Shown: one piece after another, positions 1 to 8,130 of the stretch
Layout of the letters: every line of letters starts with the position of its first letter
Position numbering within the stretch: the first letter of the stretch is position 1
Assembly: GCA_965278965.1 (NCBI GenBank)
Contig: OZ257127.1
Span: forward strand, 2,604,001 to 2,668,000
From: UBA10649 sp965278965
Lineage (GTDB): Bacteria > Actinomycetota > Actinomycetes > S36-B12
Reading direction: 5' to 3'
Length of the DNA: 64,000 bases
Program-made: the position numbers and the translations under genes
The notes under the pieces: model-generated
The model's input: the letters and a program-made list of their open reading frames with translations, nothing else
Databases searched by the model: none
Told to the model about the DNA's origin: nothing

Positions 1-1317
1 TACCGCTGGCGGAACCCGCTGCCGGGCGTCGCCCTCACCGTGCCCGTGCATCGATACACGTCGCAGGAGTTCCACGACCTCGAGGTCGAGCGGGTCTGGA
101 AGCACGTGTGGCAGATGGCCTGTCGGGTGGAGGACATCCCGGAGCCGGGGGAGTTCGTGACGTACGACATCGCCGGCATCTCCGTGCTGGTCGTGCGCCA
201 GCGGGATGGGTCGATCAAGGCGCACCGCAACATCTGCCGGCACCGCGGTCGCACGCTCAAGGAGCGCGACGGGCGCGCCGACAGCTTCCAGTGCCCGTTC
301 CACGGCATCACGTGGGACCTCGACGGGTCGTTGAAGCACATGCCCTGCCGCTGGGACTTCCCGCAGGTCGACGGGGACTGGCCACTGATCGACGTCCGGG
401 TCGACACCTGGGGCGGCTTCGTGTTCATCAACCTCGATCCGGGGGCAGGGCCGCTCGCGGAGTTCCTCGGAGACCTGCCGTCGCACTTCGAGAGGTGGCC
501 GCTGGAGCGCCGGTACAAGCAGGTCCACGTCGGCAAGGTGCTGCGCTGCAACTGGAAGCTCGCGCAGGAGGCGTTCATGGAGTCGTGGCATGTCGTCGCG
601 ACGCACGCCCAGCTCCTGCCCGGCCTCGGCGACACGATCAGCACATACGACGCCTGGGGGAACTTCTCGCGGGCGCTCACGCCCAACGGCGTGCCGAGCC
701 CGCACCTCGCGTGGCAGCCGACCGAGCAGCAGATGATGGATGCCATCACCGACCGGAGCCTGGACGAGCCCGTGCGGCTCGAGGTCCCCGACGGCGAGAC
801 GGCGCGGTTCGCCCTCGCCGACTCGCGGCGCCGCCATCTTGAGCACGATCTCGGCGCGGCGGCCCAGGCCCTGTCCGACGCCGAGATGTGCGACAGCATG
901 CCGTACACGCTCTTCCCGAACCTGCATCCGTGGGGCTCGTACAACCGCACGTGCTACCGGTTCCGTCCGTACGGCGGCCGCCACGACATGAGCATCTTCG
1001 AGTGCATGATCCTCAGCCCGTTCGACGGCGACGTCCCCCCGCGGGGCGCGCCCCTGCAGATGGTCGAGCCCGACACGTCCTGGACGACGGTCCCCGAGCT
1101 CGGGCTCCTCGGCCGCGTGTTCGACCAGGACGACGCGAACCTTCCCTTCGTTCAGGCCGGCCTCGAGTCGGGCTCACTGGACCACGTCACGTTCGCGGAA
1201 TATCAGGAGACGAAGATCCGGCACTTCCACCTCCTGCTGGAGCAGTGGGTCGCCGGCGGGTCGTCGGACAAAGTCCCCGTCTCGGGGGCCGAGTATCAGG
1301 ACACGACGAATAGTTAG
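1..1317 (+). CDS. Rieske non-heme iron oxygenase alpha subunit (5' end outside window)
   Basis: Aromatic ring-hydroxylating oxygenase large subunit; uses a [2Fe-2S] cluster and mononuclear iron to hydroxylate an organic substrate. The frame is open from base 1, and the usual N-terminal leader precedes the first start codon inside the window (GTG at 40), so the gene probably begins upstream. Numbered from that GTG, the Rieske ligands are C66-x-H68 and C85-x2-H88, and the catalytic-domain iron ligands are H184 and H189 in a Trp-His...Thr-His context. It ends 43 bases before a swivel phosphotransferase-like gene, an arrangement repeated at 41151-44219. No reductase is adjacent; an orphan ferredoxin lies at 29250-29561. 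Substrate unknown. Confidence 0.9.
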   Translation, partial: YRWRNPLPGVALTVPVHRYTSQEFHDLEVERVWKHVWQMACRVEDIPEPGEFVTYDIAGISVLVVRQRDGSIKAHRNICRHRGRTLKERDGRADSFQCPFHGITWDLDGSLKHMPCRWDFPQVDGDWPLIDVRVDTWGGFVFINLDPGAGPLAEFLGDLPSHFERWPLERRYKQVHVGKVLRCNWKLAQEAFMESWHVVATHAQLLPGLGDTISTYDAWGNFSRALTPNGVPSPHLAWQPTEQQMMDAITDRSLDEPVRLEVPDGETARFALADSRRRHLEHDLGAAAQALSDAEMCDSMPYTLFPNLHPWGSYNRTCYRFRPYGGRHDMSIFECMILSPFDGDVPPRGAPLQMVEPDTSWTTVPELGLLGRVFDQDDANLPFVQAGLESGSLDHVTFAEYQETKIRHFHLLLEQWVAGGSSDKVPVSGAEYQDTTNS

Positions 1318-1360
1318 TTCCTCCTGCTCGCGCGACCGGACGTGTCATAACCTTCGCCGC

Positions 1361-3118
1361 ATGACGCAGACCAACGATGCCGGGACCGTGAGCGACGACT
1401 GGTGCATCGACACCGCGCTGAACGAGCGGTTCCCCGTGTACACCCGTTTCAACGCCAACGACGTGCTTCCCGAGCCGATCACTCCGCTGGGCGCTGACCT
1501 GGTGTGGATCCCGCACATCCTCCCGGGGTTCTCCAACGCGTACGCGGAGCTCGGGGCGATCTCGGTCGCCGAGGCGAACAGCGACCCGGGGGCTCCGCCG
1601 GCTGCTGCGTTCCGCTACGGCCACATGTACGTCAACGTGACCACCGCACGGCTCATCGGCATCCGCTCGGGACTGGGCTGGGAGCCGATCGACGCATCGT
1701 TCTTCGGCAGCCACCCCGACGCGCCGCCGCACGAGCCGCACCCGGACGACGACGACCCCGTGGTCAAGGAGAAGCTCGCGGCGCGGACGCAGTGGACCCT
1801 GACGACGTCCACGTTCCCCGAGCTCGAGGAGGACACCCGCATCGCCGACCGGCTGCGCGCGCAGCGGCCGGACTTCGAGGAGATGTCGAACGCGGCTCTC
1901 GTCGCCTACGCCCGCAGCCTGCCCCCCTACGAGCGCCTCACATGGCGCGGCGAGCTCATCGGCGGCGGCCAGGCGGCAGTCGGCCCCGCGGTGATCGGGT
2001 CGGTCATCCCGCCGGACATGGGCATCTCGCCCTTCGACCTCGTCGGCCCAGCCGGTGACGTCGTGTCCGCCGCGCCGTCGTACGCGCTGTGGGACCTGTC
2101 CCGCGTCGTGCGCGGCGACGCCGCGCTCAGCGAGCTCTTCGACGCGGGTGTCGACGGCATGATGCCGTGGCTGCGGGAGCACCACGCCGACTTCCACCAG
2201 CGGTTCGTCGCGTTCCTGCGTGAGTTCGGCTACCGCGGTCCGTCGGAGTGGGACCTCGGTGCCGACTCGTGGGAAACCCGGCCTGAGCTGCCCCTTGCCC
2301 TGATCGACCGCATGCGCCATCTCGAGGACGCACAGTCGCCAGCGGCTCGCCGCGCTGAGGCGACGCTCGCCTCCGAGTCGGCGGTCGCCGGTGTCCTCGC
2401 TCGCCTCGACGGCAACGCCGAGGCGGAAGGGGCGCTGCGGATGGGCCTGGACAGCGCTCGGCGCTTCGCGGGCTGGCGCGAGCTGGGCAAGAGCAACTGC
2501 ATCAAGGTCATCAACGAGGCACGCGTGGCGCTCCTGGAGGTCGGCCGCCGACTGGCGGGGGAGGGCCACCTCGACCACCCGCGGCAGATCTTCATGGCCC
2601 TCGACGGCGAGCTCGACCGGCTCGTGCTCCAGCCCGACCTCGTCAACGCAGCGATCGCCCAGCGCGAACGGGACTGGGAGCAGTACGCCGGCCTCGAGAT
2701 CCCGCTGTTCCTCGACGCCCGGCTCCCGCGCGTGCCGGTCGCCGAGCTGCGTCGTCAGGCGGACGACACATATCCCGCAGCCAGTGTGGGCGACACGCTC
2801 ACGGCGATCGGAGCCGCGGCAGGCGTCGCGTCGGGGCCGGCCCGCATCATCACCGATCCGGCGCACATCTCCGAGTTCGAGCCGGGCGATGTCCTTATCG
2901 CCCCGCAGACCGACCCGTCGTGGACGCCCTTGTTCGTCGTGGCCAGTGCCGTCGTCGTCGGCGTCGGCGCGCCGAACAGCCACGCGATGATCGTCAGCCG
3001 GGAGCTCGGCATCCCGTGCGTCGCGGGTCTTGAGGGAGCCACGCAGCGGATCCCGGCGGGAGCGATGGTCACCGTCGATGGCTCGGCCGGGACGGTGACG
3101 ATCGACTCGCTGGCATAG
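1361..3118 (+). CDS. PEP-utilising-enzyme swivel protein without ATP-grasp domain (paralog A)
   Basis: 585 residues. The N-terminal ~460 residues match the substrate-binding region of rifampin phosphotransferase/PEP-synthase-like proteins: a Pro-x-Tyr-Thr-Arg...Thr-Pro-Leu opening (about residues 25-43), a Tyr-Arg-Gly-Pro-Ser-Glu-Trp-Asp motif (about 289-300) and a later Arg-Glu...Lys segment. The C-terminal ~110 residues are a phosphohistidine swivel domain with Asp-Pro-Ser-Trp-Thr-Pro-Leu and Ser-His-Ala-Met; H541 is the expected phosphocarrier. The ATP-grasp domain that normally precedes this region is absent. The layout matches what is known for PpsA of phenylphosphate synthase. Paralogs lie at 37726 and 42504. 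Likely role (inference): moving a phosphoryl group onto an alcohol or phenol. Fairly sure of family, unsure of substrate. Confidence 0.8.
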   Translation: MTQTNDAGTVSDDWCIDTALNERFPVYTRFNANDVLPEPITPLGADLVWIPHILPGFSNAYAELGAISVAEANSDPGAPPAAAFRYGHMYVNVTTARLIGIRSGLGWEPIDASFFGSHPDAPPHEPHPDDDDPVVKEKLAARTQWTLTTSTFPELEEDTRIADRLRAQRPDFEEMSNAALVAYARSLPPYERLTWRGELIGGGQAAVGPAVIGSVIPPDMGISPFDLVGPAGDVVSAAPSYALWDLSRVVRGDAALSELFDAGVDGMMPWLREHHADFHQRFVAFLREFGYRGPSEWDLGADSWETRPELPLALIDRMRHLEDAQSPAARRAEATLASESAVAGVLARLDGNAEAEGALRMGLDSARRFAGWRELGKSNCIKVINEARVALLEVGRRLAGEGHLDHPRQIFMALDGELDRLVLQPDLVNAAIAQRERDWEQYAGLEIPLFLDARLPRVPVAELRRQADDTYPAASVGDTLTAIGAAAGVASGPARIITDPAHISEFEPGDVLIAPQTDPSWTPLFVVASAVVVGVGAPNSHAMIVSRELGIPCVAGLEGATQRIPAGAMVTVDGSAGTVTIDSLA

Positions 3119-3122
3119 GCGC

Positions 3123-3692
3123 ATGCGCGAGCCGCTGATCCGCTACCCGATCGTCCAGTACGCGTACGTCGTCAACGATCTAGACGCCGCGATCCAGCGG
3201 TGGGTCGAAACCGTCGGCGCGGGTCCGTTCTTCGTGAGCCGCAACCACCGCGGGCGCGACCACACGTACCGGGGCGCGCTGGACGAGGCCGTGTTCTCCT
3301 ACGCCTTCGGCCAGGCCGGGCCGGCGCAGATCCAGCTGATCGAGTGCATGGACGAGCACCCGTCGGTCTACCGCGACATGTACGCACCGGGCGAGGAGGG
3401 GTTCCATCACGTCGCGTGCCTGGTGCCGGCTGCGGACATGCCGGCGGAGGTCGCGCGGTTCACGGATGCGGGCTACGAGGTCGCCTCGACCCTGCACTCG
3501 TACGTGCCCGTCGCGTACCTGGACTGCCGGTCGGCGCTGGGCTTCTTCGTCGAGCTGCACGGGCTCAACGAGGACATCGAGGAGCTGTTCCGGGACATCC
3601 GCGTAGCGCACGAGGAGTGGGACGGGGTCACCGATCCCGTCCGCGTGCGGCGGAAGACGTCCTCGCTCCCGCAGCCGGAGCCGGCCGCATGA
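3123..3692 (+). CDS. VOC (glyoxalase-fold) family protein
   Basis: 189 residues of the vicinal-oxygen-chelate fold, starting four bases after the swivel gene. It opens with a beta strand and a Asp-Leu-Asp-Ala-Ala-Ile helix, then Val-Gly-Ala-Gly-Pro-Phe, a pattern shared with the VOC protein at 56995-57525, so the two look paralogous. A His-His pair (Phe-His-His-Val) and a late Phe-Phe-Val-Glu-Leu strand could supply metal ligands. Members include dioxygenases, epimerases and lyases, so the reaction cannot be assigned. It overlaps the next gene by ATGA, implying translation coupling. Confidence 0.8.
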   Translation: MREPLIRYPIVQYAYVVNDLDAAIQRWVETVGAGPFFVSRNHRGRDHTYRGALDEAVFSYAFGQAGPAQIQLIECMDEHPSVYRDMYAPGEEGFHHVACLVPAADMPAEVARFTDAGYEVASTLHSYVPVAYLDCRSALGFFVELHGLNEDIEELFRDIRVAHEEWDGVTDPVRVRRKTSSLPQPEPAA

Positions 3693-4108
3693 GCGCGACG
3701 CCGTTCGAGCTCCACCCGCTCGCGACCGTCCGTGTCACGCGCGGGGATGTCCACCGGCTCGGGCAGACCGCCTTCCACCGGCGCGTCATCGGTGCGATCG
3801 CGCGCGGCCGTTGGGAGGGCGAGCGCATCCACGCCGACATCGTGGAGCCGGGGGGCGACTGGGCGATCCCGTCGCTCGACGGGACCATGATGCTGCTCGA
3901 CGTCCGGCAGACGCTGCGGACCGATGACGGTGCGCTCATCTTCGTGACCTACCAGGGCAGGTGCGACCGCGCGCGGGGGACCTACACCGTCGCGCCAACG
4001 TTCGAGACCGATGACGATCGCTACGCATGGCTTAACGTCGTGCAGGCCGTCGGGCAGGGCCGCACCGACGGCGACGACATCGTCTACGAGATGTTCGAGG
4101 TCCGGTAG
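3689..4108 (+). CDS. DUF3237-family small protein
   Basis: 139 residues, ATG overlapping the preceding stop (ATGA). The sequence resembles DUF3237 proteins: a Glu-Leu-His-Pro-Leu-Ala opening, Gly-Gly-Asp-Trp near residue 50, a Leu-Asp-Val-Arg-Gln-Thr strand and a C-terminal Tyr-Glu-Met-Phe-Glu-Val-Arg. This family often sits in catabolic clusters; its biochemical role is not established to my knowledge. It closes the first plus-strand group and meets the WhiB gene tail to tail with one base between them. Confidence 0.75.
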   Translation: MSATPFELHPLATVRVTRGDVHRLGQTAFHRRVIGAIARGRWEGERIHADIVEPGGDWAIPSLDGTMMLLDVRQTLRTDDGALIFVTYQGRCDRARGTYTVAPTFETDDDRYAWLNVVQAVGQGRTDGDDIVYEMFEVR

Positions 4109-4109
4109 G

Positions 4110-4373
4110 TCAGCTCGCGCGCTTAGTGCGGGCCGGGGCACTCGTCGTGTGCCGGCGAGCGCACCACCGTCGCTCCTGCTCGCTGAGACCACCCCACACA
4201 CCGGCCAGCTGGCCGGTGTCCAGCGCCCACTGCAGGCAGTCGCTGATGACGGGGCACTGCGCGCAGATCGCCTTCGCGCGCTCGACCTCCTGCCAGATCG
4301 GCGCGGTCGCGCCGGTCGGGAAGAAGGTCTCCGGATCGTGATCCAGGCAGGTCGCTCGATGACGCCAGTCCAT
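4110..4373 (-). CDS. WhiB-family iron-sulfur transcription regulator
   Basis: 87 residues from the ATG at 4373, which is preceded by a GGGAG ribosome site; an upstream in-frame ATG at 4481 lacks one. Four cysteines, C9, C37, C40 and C46, match the WhiB [4Fe-4S] ligand pattern, followed by the Gly-Val-Trp-Gly-Gly turn (58-62) and a basic tail. WhiB proteins are actinobacterial regulators that respond to redox state or nitric oxide and act with sigma factors. It diverges from the SDR at 4529, so it may control that operon; this is inference from position. Confidence 0.93.
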   Translation of the reverse strand: MDWRHRATCLDHDPETFFPTGATAPIWQEVERAKAICAQCPVISDCLQWALDTGQLAGVWGGLSEQERRWCARRHTTSAPARTKRAS

Positions 4374-4528
4374 GGTGCTCTCCCTCGTCGGTCGGCTCGA
4401 CCGTACGAACGACGTGTGACCCGGGTGTTTCGGGCAGCGGCGTGCCGTGTTTCGGCTGCAGGGGGCCTGTTTCTGCAGCAAGATTGAAGTAAGTAGCCCT
4501 TTTCGGCTCGTTTCCTTGAGGAGGCCGG
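4374..4528. promoter_or_regulatory. Divergent promoter region WhiB / SDR
   Basis: 155 bases between the oppositely oriented WhiB and SDR genes, less GC-rich than its surroundings around 4465-4515. It contains two nearby CTGCAG palindromes, each following a TTTC run, and a GAGGAGG ribosome site just before the GTG at 4529. Promoter hexamers cannot be assigned with confidence. Confidence 0.45.
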
Positions 4529-5299
4529 GTGTCCGACAGACCCGTCGCGGTGGTGACCGGCGCGGGCGCCGGCATCGGCGAAGCGACCGCTCGCCTGCTC
4601 GCCCAGCGCGGCTACAGCGTGGTCGCTGCTGACCTCTCCGAGCCGAACCTCGCCTGGACCGCCGACGTCCCGGACGTCACGACGTTCGTCGGGGACGCCG
4701 GCGACGAGGACGACGTACGCGCGATGGTCGCCGGTGCGGTCGAGCGGCACGGCCGGCTGGACGCCGTGGTCCTCAATGCCGGCATCGCGCGCCGTACGCA
4801 CTGGGAGGCGGACGACGCGGTCGAGGCGTACGACAAGATCATGGCGCTCAACGCCCGCGGCGTGGTGCTCGGCATCCGGCATGCTGCGCCCCGCCTGGCC
4901 GAGAGCGGAGGGGGCGCGATCGTCGTCGTCGCTTCGACCTCCGGCGTGCGCGCCGACCCCGAGCGCTTCGCCTACAACGCGTCCAAGGCTGCCGCGATCA
5001 ACCTCGCCCGCGCGGCGGCACTGGACTGGGCGGTCCGCGGTGTGCGCGTGAACGTCCTCGCCCCGGGACCGACCCTCACGTCGATCATCCAGGGCGGCCG
5101 CGTCACGCCCGAGCACCTCGCGGAGCTGACGCGCAACATCCCGCTCCAGCGCATGGGCACCCCGGCCGAGCAGGCCGAGGCCATCTGCTTCCTCGCCTCG
5201 CCGGCGGCGAGCTTCATCACCGGCGCCGTCCTCATGTGCGACGGCGGGGTCACCGCGAGCGCCGGCATCTTCCCGCCGCCGCAGGCCGGGGCGTTGTGA
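4529..5299 (+). CDS. Short-chain dehydrogenase/reductase (SDR)
   Basis: 256 residues, GTG start behind GAGGAGG. Classical SDR: glycine-rich NAD(P) motif at about residues 10-17 (Thr-Gly-Ala-Gly-Ala-Gly-Ile-Gly), Asn-Ala-Gly at 83-85, and Tyr149-x3-Lys153 catalytic pair with a serine cluster at 136-138. It probably oxidises or reduces a hydroxyl/keto group on a catabolic intermediate. The stop overlaps the start of the FAD dehydrogenase that follows (GTGA), so the two are probably co-translated. Substrate not predictable. Confidence 0.92.
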   Translation: MSDRPVAVVTGAGAGIGEATARLLAQRGYSVVAADLSEPNLAWTADVPDVTTFVGDAGDEDDVRAMVAGAVERHGRLDAVVLNAGIARRTHWEADDAVEAYDKIMALNARGVVLGIRHAAPRLAESGGGAIVVVASTSGVRADPERFAYNASKAAAINLARAAALDWAVRGVRVNVLAPGPTLTSIIQGGRVTPEHLAELTRNIPLQRMGTPAEQAEAICFLASPAASFITGAVLMCDGGVTASAGIFPPPQAGAL

Positions 5300-6708
5300 G
5301 CGACGTCGACGTCCTCGTCATCGGGTCAGGCGCCGCCGGCCTGTCCGCGGCGCTGGCCGCGGTGCAGTCCGGGGCCGGGAGCGTCCTCGTCGCCGAGGCC
5401 GAGGGCGTCGTGGGCGGCTCGTCTCGCTTGTCCGGTGGCCTGATGATGGGCGCGGACACGCGCTACCAGCGAGCGGCGGGCATCGAGGACCGCTGGGAGG
5501 ACCTGTTCCACGACTACCTCACGCTGAACCAGTGGCAGGTCGAGACGGGCGTGGTCGCGCGGTTGACGCAGCGGGCGGGTGCCGCCGTGGAGTGGCTGGG
5601 CGACCTCGGCGTGGAGTTCTACGACCAGCTCGTCTTCGGCGGTGACGAGACGCGTCCGCGCGTCCACTGCCCCGTCGGGCGCGGCCAGGCGGTCGTCGAC
5701 GTGCTGACGCGCCGGTGTCGTGAGGCCGGGGTCGAGATCGCCCTCGGCCAGCGCGTTGACCGCCTCCTCGCGGACGACGGTCGCGTGGTCGGGGTCGCGG
5801 TCGGCGACGACGAGATCACCGCCGGTGCCGTGGTCGTGGCCAGCGGCGGGTTCGGCGCGAACGAGGAGAAGCGCCGCACCCTGTTCCCGTCGGTCCACGA
5901 CACAGGCTGGTCCTACTACATCGGCGCCGACGGGTCGCGCGGGGACGCGCTCGACTTCACCGGGCCGCTGGGCGCGCAGATCACGGGGTTCGACCGCGGA
6001 CTTCGCCTGCTGCACACGGACTTCGACCGGATGTACGAGGCGTACCTGCCGGGGTGGCTCATCCTCGTCAACCGCGACGGTCGTCGCTTCTGCGACGAGA
6101 CGGCGCCGTACGGGATCATGGACGGCCTGCTGGAGGCCCAGGGCGACCGGGCGTACGCCGTCTTCGACCACGCCGCCCTGGTGGCGGCGACCGAGCTCGG
6201 GGTCGCCCGGTACAAGCAGTCGATCCCAGGCTCGACGAAGAAGCAGAGCCCCCACTGGAACCTCGACATCATCGAGCTCATGCGAGCCGAGGGGAAGGTC
6301 CACCGGCACGAGACGATCGAGGAGCTCGCAGCGGCGATCGACGTGCCGGCGGACACGCTCGCCGCGACCGTCGCGCGGGTCAACGACCTCGTGCAGCTCG
6401 GGGAGGACGCGGACTACGCCAAGTCCTCGTCGTTCCTTGAGCCGATCGTGACGCCGCCGTTCTACGCCGTCGAGGTCCGCCCGGCGACGTGCTGCTTCAC
6501 GGCGTGCGGCTTGCGGATCGACCGGGACGCACGCGTGCTCGACGAGGCCGGTCGGCCGATCCCGGGCCTGTTCGCGGCCGGTGAGGTGACCGGCGGCGTC
6601 ATCGGGCCGCGCTACGTGGGCAGCGGCAACTCCTACGGCAACTGCGTCACGATGGGACGGGTGGCCGGTCAGTCGGCGGCGGCGCGGGTGGTCGACCATG
6701 CGGGTTGA
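5296..6708 (+). CDS. FAD-dependent dehydrogenase, fumarate-reductase/ketosteroid-dehydrogenase superfamily
   Basis: 470 residues from a GTG that overlaps the previous stop. A Gly-x-Gly-x2-Gly FAD motif (Gly-Ser-Gly-Ala-Ala-Gly) lies near the N terminus, then Gly-Gly-Ser-Ser-Arg-Leu-Ser-Gly-Gly, a Gly-Arg-Arg-Phe segment and a C-terminal Ala-Ala-Gly-Glu-Val-Thr-Gly-Gly-Val block. The last block is closer to flavocytochrome fumarate reductases and tricarballylate-type dehydrogenases than to the two KstD-like proteins at 8124 and 12317. It likely introduces or reduces a C=C bond next to a carbonyl. It overlaps the SnoaL gene at its 3' end. Confidence 0.88.
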   Translation: MSDVDVLVIGSGAAGLSAALAAVQSGAGSVLVAEAEGVVGGSSRLSGGLMMGADTRYQRAAGIEDRWEDLFHDYLTLNQWQVETGVVARLTQRAGAAVEWLGDLGVEFYDQLVFGGDETRPRVHCPVGRGQAVVDVLTRRCREAGVEIALGQRVDRLLADDGRVVGVAVGDDEITAGAVVVASGGFGANEEKRRTLFPSVHDTGWSYYIGADGSRGDALDFTGPLGAQITGFDRGLRLLHTDFDRMYEAYLPGWLILVNRDGRRFCDETAPYGIMDGLLEAQGDRAYAVFDHAALVAATELGVARYKQSIPGSTKKQSPHWNLDIIELMRAEGKVHRHETIEELAAAIDVPADTLAATVARVNDLVQLGEDADYAKSSSFLEPIVTPPFYAVEVRPATCCFTACGLRIDRDARVLDEAGRPIPGLFAAGEVTGGVIGPRYVGSGNSYGNCVTMGRVAGQSAAARVVDHAG

Positions 6709-7195
6709 GCCGGAGCAGGTCGCGGCCCGCGAGTCGATCCGCGAGGTCGTCGCGGCCTACAGCCGCGGCGTCGACCGCCTCGACCTCGACACGATGCGGT
6801 CGGCGTACTGGCCCGACGCGACGGACGACCACGGCCGGTTCGTCGGCAACGGGTGGGAGTTCGCGGAGCGGGTCGTTGGCACGCACGACCGCTGGGCGAT
6901 GACGATGCACTGCACGATGAACCACGCGATCGCGTTCGACGACGCCCAGCACGCGCGCGGCGAGGTCTACAACGTGACCTACCTCGTGCCGCGCGACGAC
7001 GGCCCGTGGTCGGTCTGGCTCGGGCGCTACCTCGACCGCTACGAGGAGCGCGACGGGCAGTGGCGGATCAGCCATCGGACGTGTGTGCACGAGGCGACCA
7101 CCACGATCGCGCACGCCCCGATGCCCGGGGACCTGTCGGGGTTCCGGAACGGGTCGGCGGATCGTCCCTCCGGCGGCCGACCGCTAGGGACCTGA
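6698..7195 (+). CDS. SnoaL-like (NTF2 fold) protein
   Basis: 165 residues, ATG 11 bases inside the end of the FAD gene. The N-terminal helix with Tyr-Ser-Arg-Gly-Val-Asp-Arg-Leu-Asp-Leu-Asp and later Met-His-Cys-Thr-Met-Asn-His is typical of SnoaL_4-type proteins, which include small dehydratases, isomerases and ring-hydroxylating-dioxygenase beta-subunit-like folds. Similar proteins are at 24766, 28333 (two domains) and 37209. The role could be an isomerase or dehydratase acting on the product of the neighbouring oxidoreductases; not provable here. Confidence 0.8.
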   Translation: MRVEPEQVAARESIREVVAAYSRGVDRLDLDTMRSAYWPDATDDHGRFVGNGWEFAERVVGTHDRWAMTMHCTMNHAIAFDDAQHARGEVYNVTYLVPRDDGPWSVWLGRYLDRYEERDGQWRISHRTCVHEATTTIAHAPMPGDLSGFRNGSADRPSGGRPLGT

Positions 7196-7226
7196 AGACG
7201 GACTTTGCTGTTTCCGTTGACGGCCT

Positions 7227-7237
7227 CCAGTAACTGG
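7227..7237. promoter_or_regulatory. AGTAAC-type motif in promoter region of SDR 7293
   Basis: The near-perfect palindrome CCAGTAACTGG lies in the 97-base gap upstream of the SDR at 7293. The same CAGTAACT core recurs at 21429, 29628, 52481, 57566 and 62827, so it is a candidate binding site for a regulator shared across the window. No regulator has been matched to it. Confidence 0.4.
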
Positions 7238-7292
7238 TGTGGGATGTGGCAGGCCCGAGGTTCGGGCGCCTCTCACATCCCCAGGAGCTCAC

Positions 7293-8075
7293 ATGGGTTC
7301 ACTCGACGGCAAGGTTGCGGTCATCACGGCGGGCAGCACCGGTATCGGCTTCGGCATCGCCGAGGCATTTCTCTCGGAAGGCGCGTCGGTCGTGCTCGGC
7401 AACCGGTCGGAGGAGAAGGGCGCGCGTGCGCTGGAGCGCCTCGGCGCCGGCGATCGGGCCGTGTTCAAGGCCACCGACGCGCTGGAGTGCGATCAGGTCG
7501 AGGCGCTCGTCGACTTCGCGGTCGAGAGGTTCGGCTCTATCGACATCCTGGTGAACTGCGCCGGCGGGGCGGACGGGTACGCACTCATCGACTCGCTGAC
7601 CAACGAGGCGTGGCAGAAGGCATTCGACTGGAACTGCTCGTCGGCGTTCTGGGGCACCCGTCGCGCGCTGAAGTACATGCTGCCCAAGCAGGACGGCCGC
7701 ATCATCAACATCTCCTCGATCGAGGGCAAGCAGGCGACCAAGATGGCAGTGGGTCACTACGTCATGGGCAAGCACGCCATGAACGGCCTGACGAAGGCGA
7801 CGGCGGCGGAGTACGCGCTGCAGGGGATCCGCTGCAACGCGATCTGTCCCGGCCCGATCGAGACGGACATGATGAAGGAGGCCGGCCCGGGCGCGGCGGA
7901 GTCGGTTGGGCTCACGTACGAGCAGTTCATGCACGAGTTCGCGCAGGACACGATGACCAAGGAGCTCAACACCGTCGAGCAGGTCGCCGGGATGGCGGTG
8001 CTGCTGGCCGGTCCGCTGGGCAACGGCATGACCGGGTGCCTGTACAACGTCGACGCGGGCACGGTCCCCTACTAA
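7293..8075 (+). CDS. Short-chain dehydrogenase/reductase
   Basis: 260 residues from the ATG preceded by AGGAG at 7283-7287. The NAD(P) motif is Thr-Ala-Gly-Ser-Thr-Gly-Ile-Gly (12-19); the catalytic pair is Tyr156-x3-Lys160 after Ile-Ser-Ser. It carries an unusual Ala-Phe-Trp-Gly-Thr-Arg-Arg helix also found in the SDR at 10691, with which it shares length and much sequence, so the two look like paralogs from a duplication. It stands alone between a probable promoter and a hairpin, converging on the KstD-like gene at 8124. Confidence 0.92.
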   Translation: MGSLDGKVAVITAGSTGIGFGIAEAFLSEGASVVLGNRSEEKGARALERLGAGDRAVFKATDALECDQVEALVDFAVERFGSIDILVNCAGGADGYALIDSLTNEAWQKAFDWNCSSAFWGTRRALKYMLPKQDGRIINISSIEGKQATKMAVGHYVMGKHAMNGLTKATAAEYALQGIRCNAICPGPIETDMMKEAGPGAAESVGLTYEQFMHEFAQDTMTKELNTVEQVAGMAVLLAGPLGNGMTGCLYNVDAGTVPY

Positions 8076-8130
8076 GGGGACCGTGGGCTGAGGGACCGCG
8101 CGGTCGTAGGTGACCGCGCGGTCCTACGAC
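8061..8130. terminator. Two adjacent hairpins between convergent genes
   Basis: First hairpin: 9-base perfect arms 8061-8069 and 8076-8084 with the stop codon of the SDR in the 6-base loop. Second: GTCGTAGG (8103-8110) pairs with CCTACGAC (8123-8130) around a GACCGCGCGGTC palindrome, and its distal arm includes the stop of the minus-strand gene. No T tract follows. Together they probably act as a bidirectional terminator. Confidence 0.6.

Noticed and set aside
1187..3124. Open frame of 645 codons on the minus strand
   Set aside because: Shadow of swivel protein A; repetitive Arg/Asp/Val composition.
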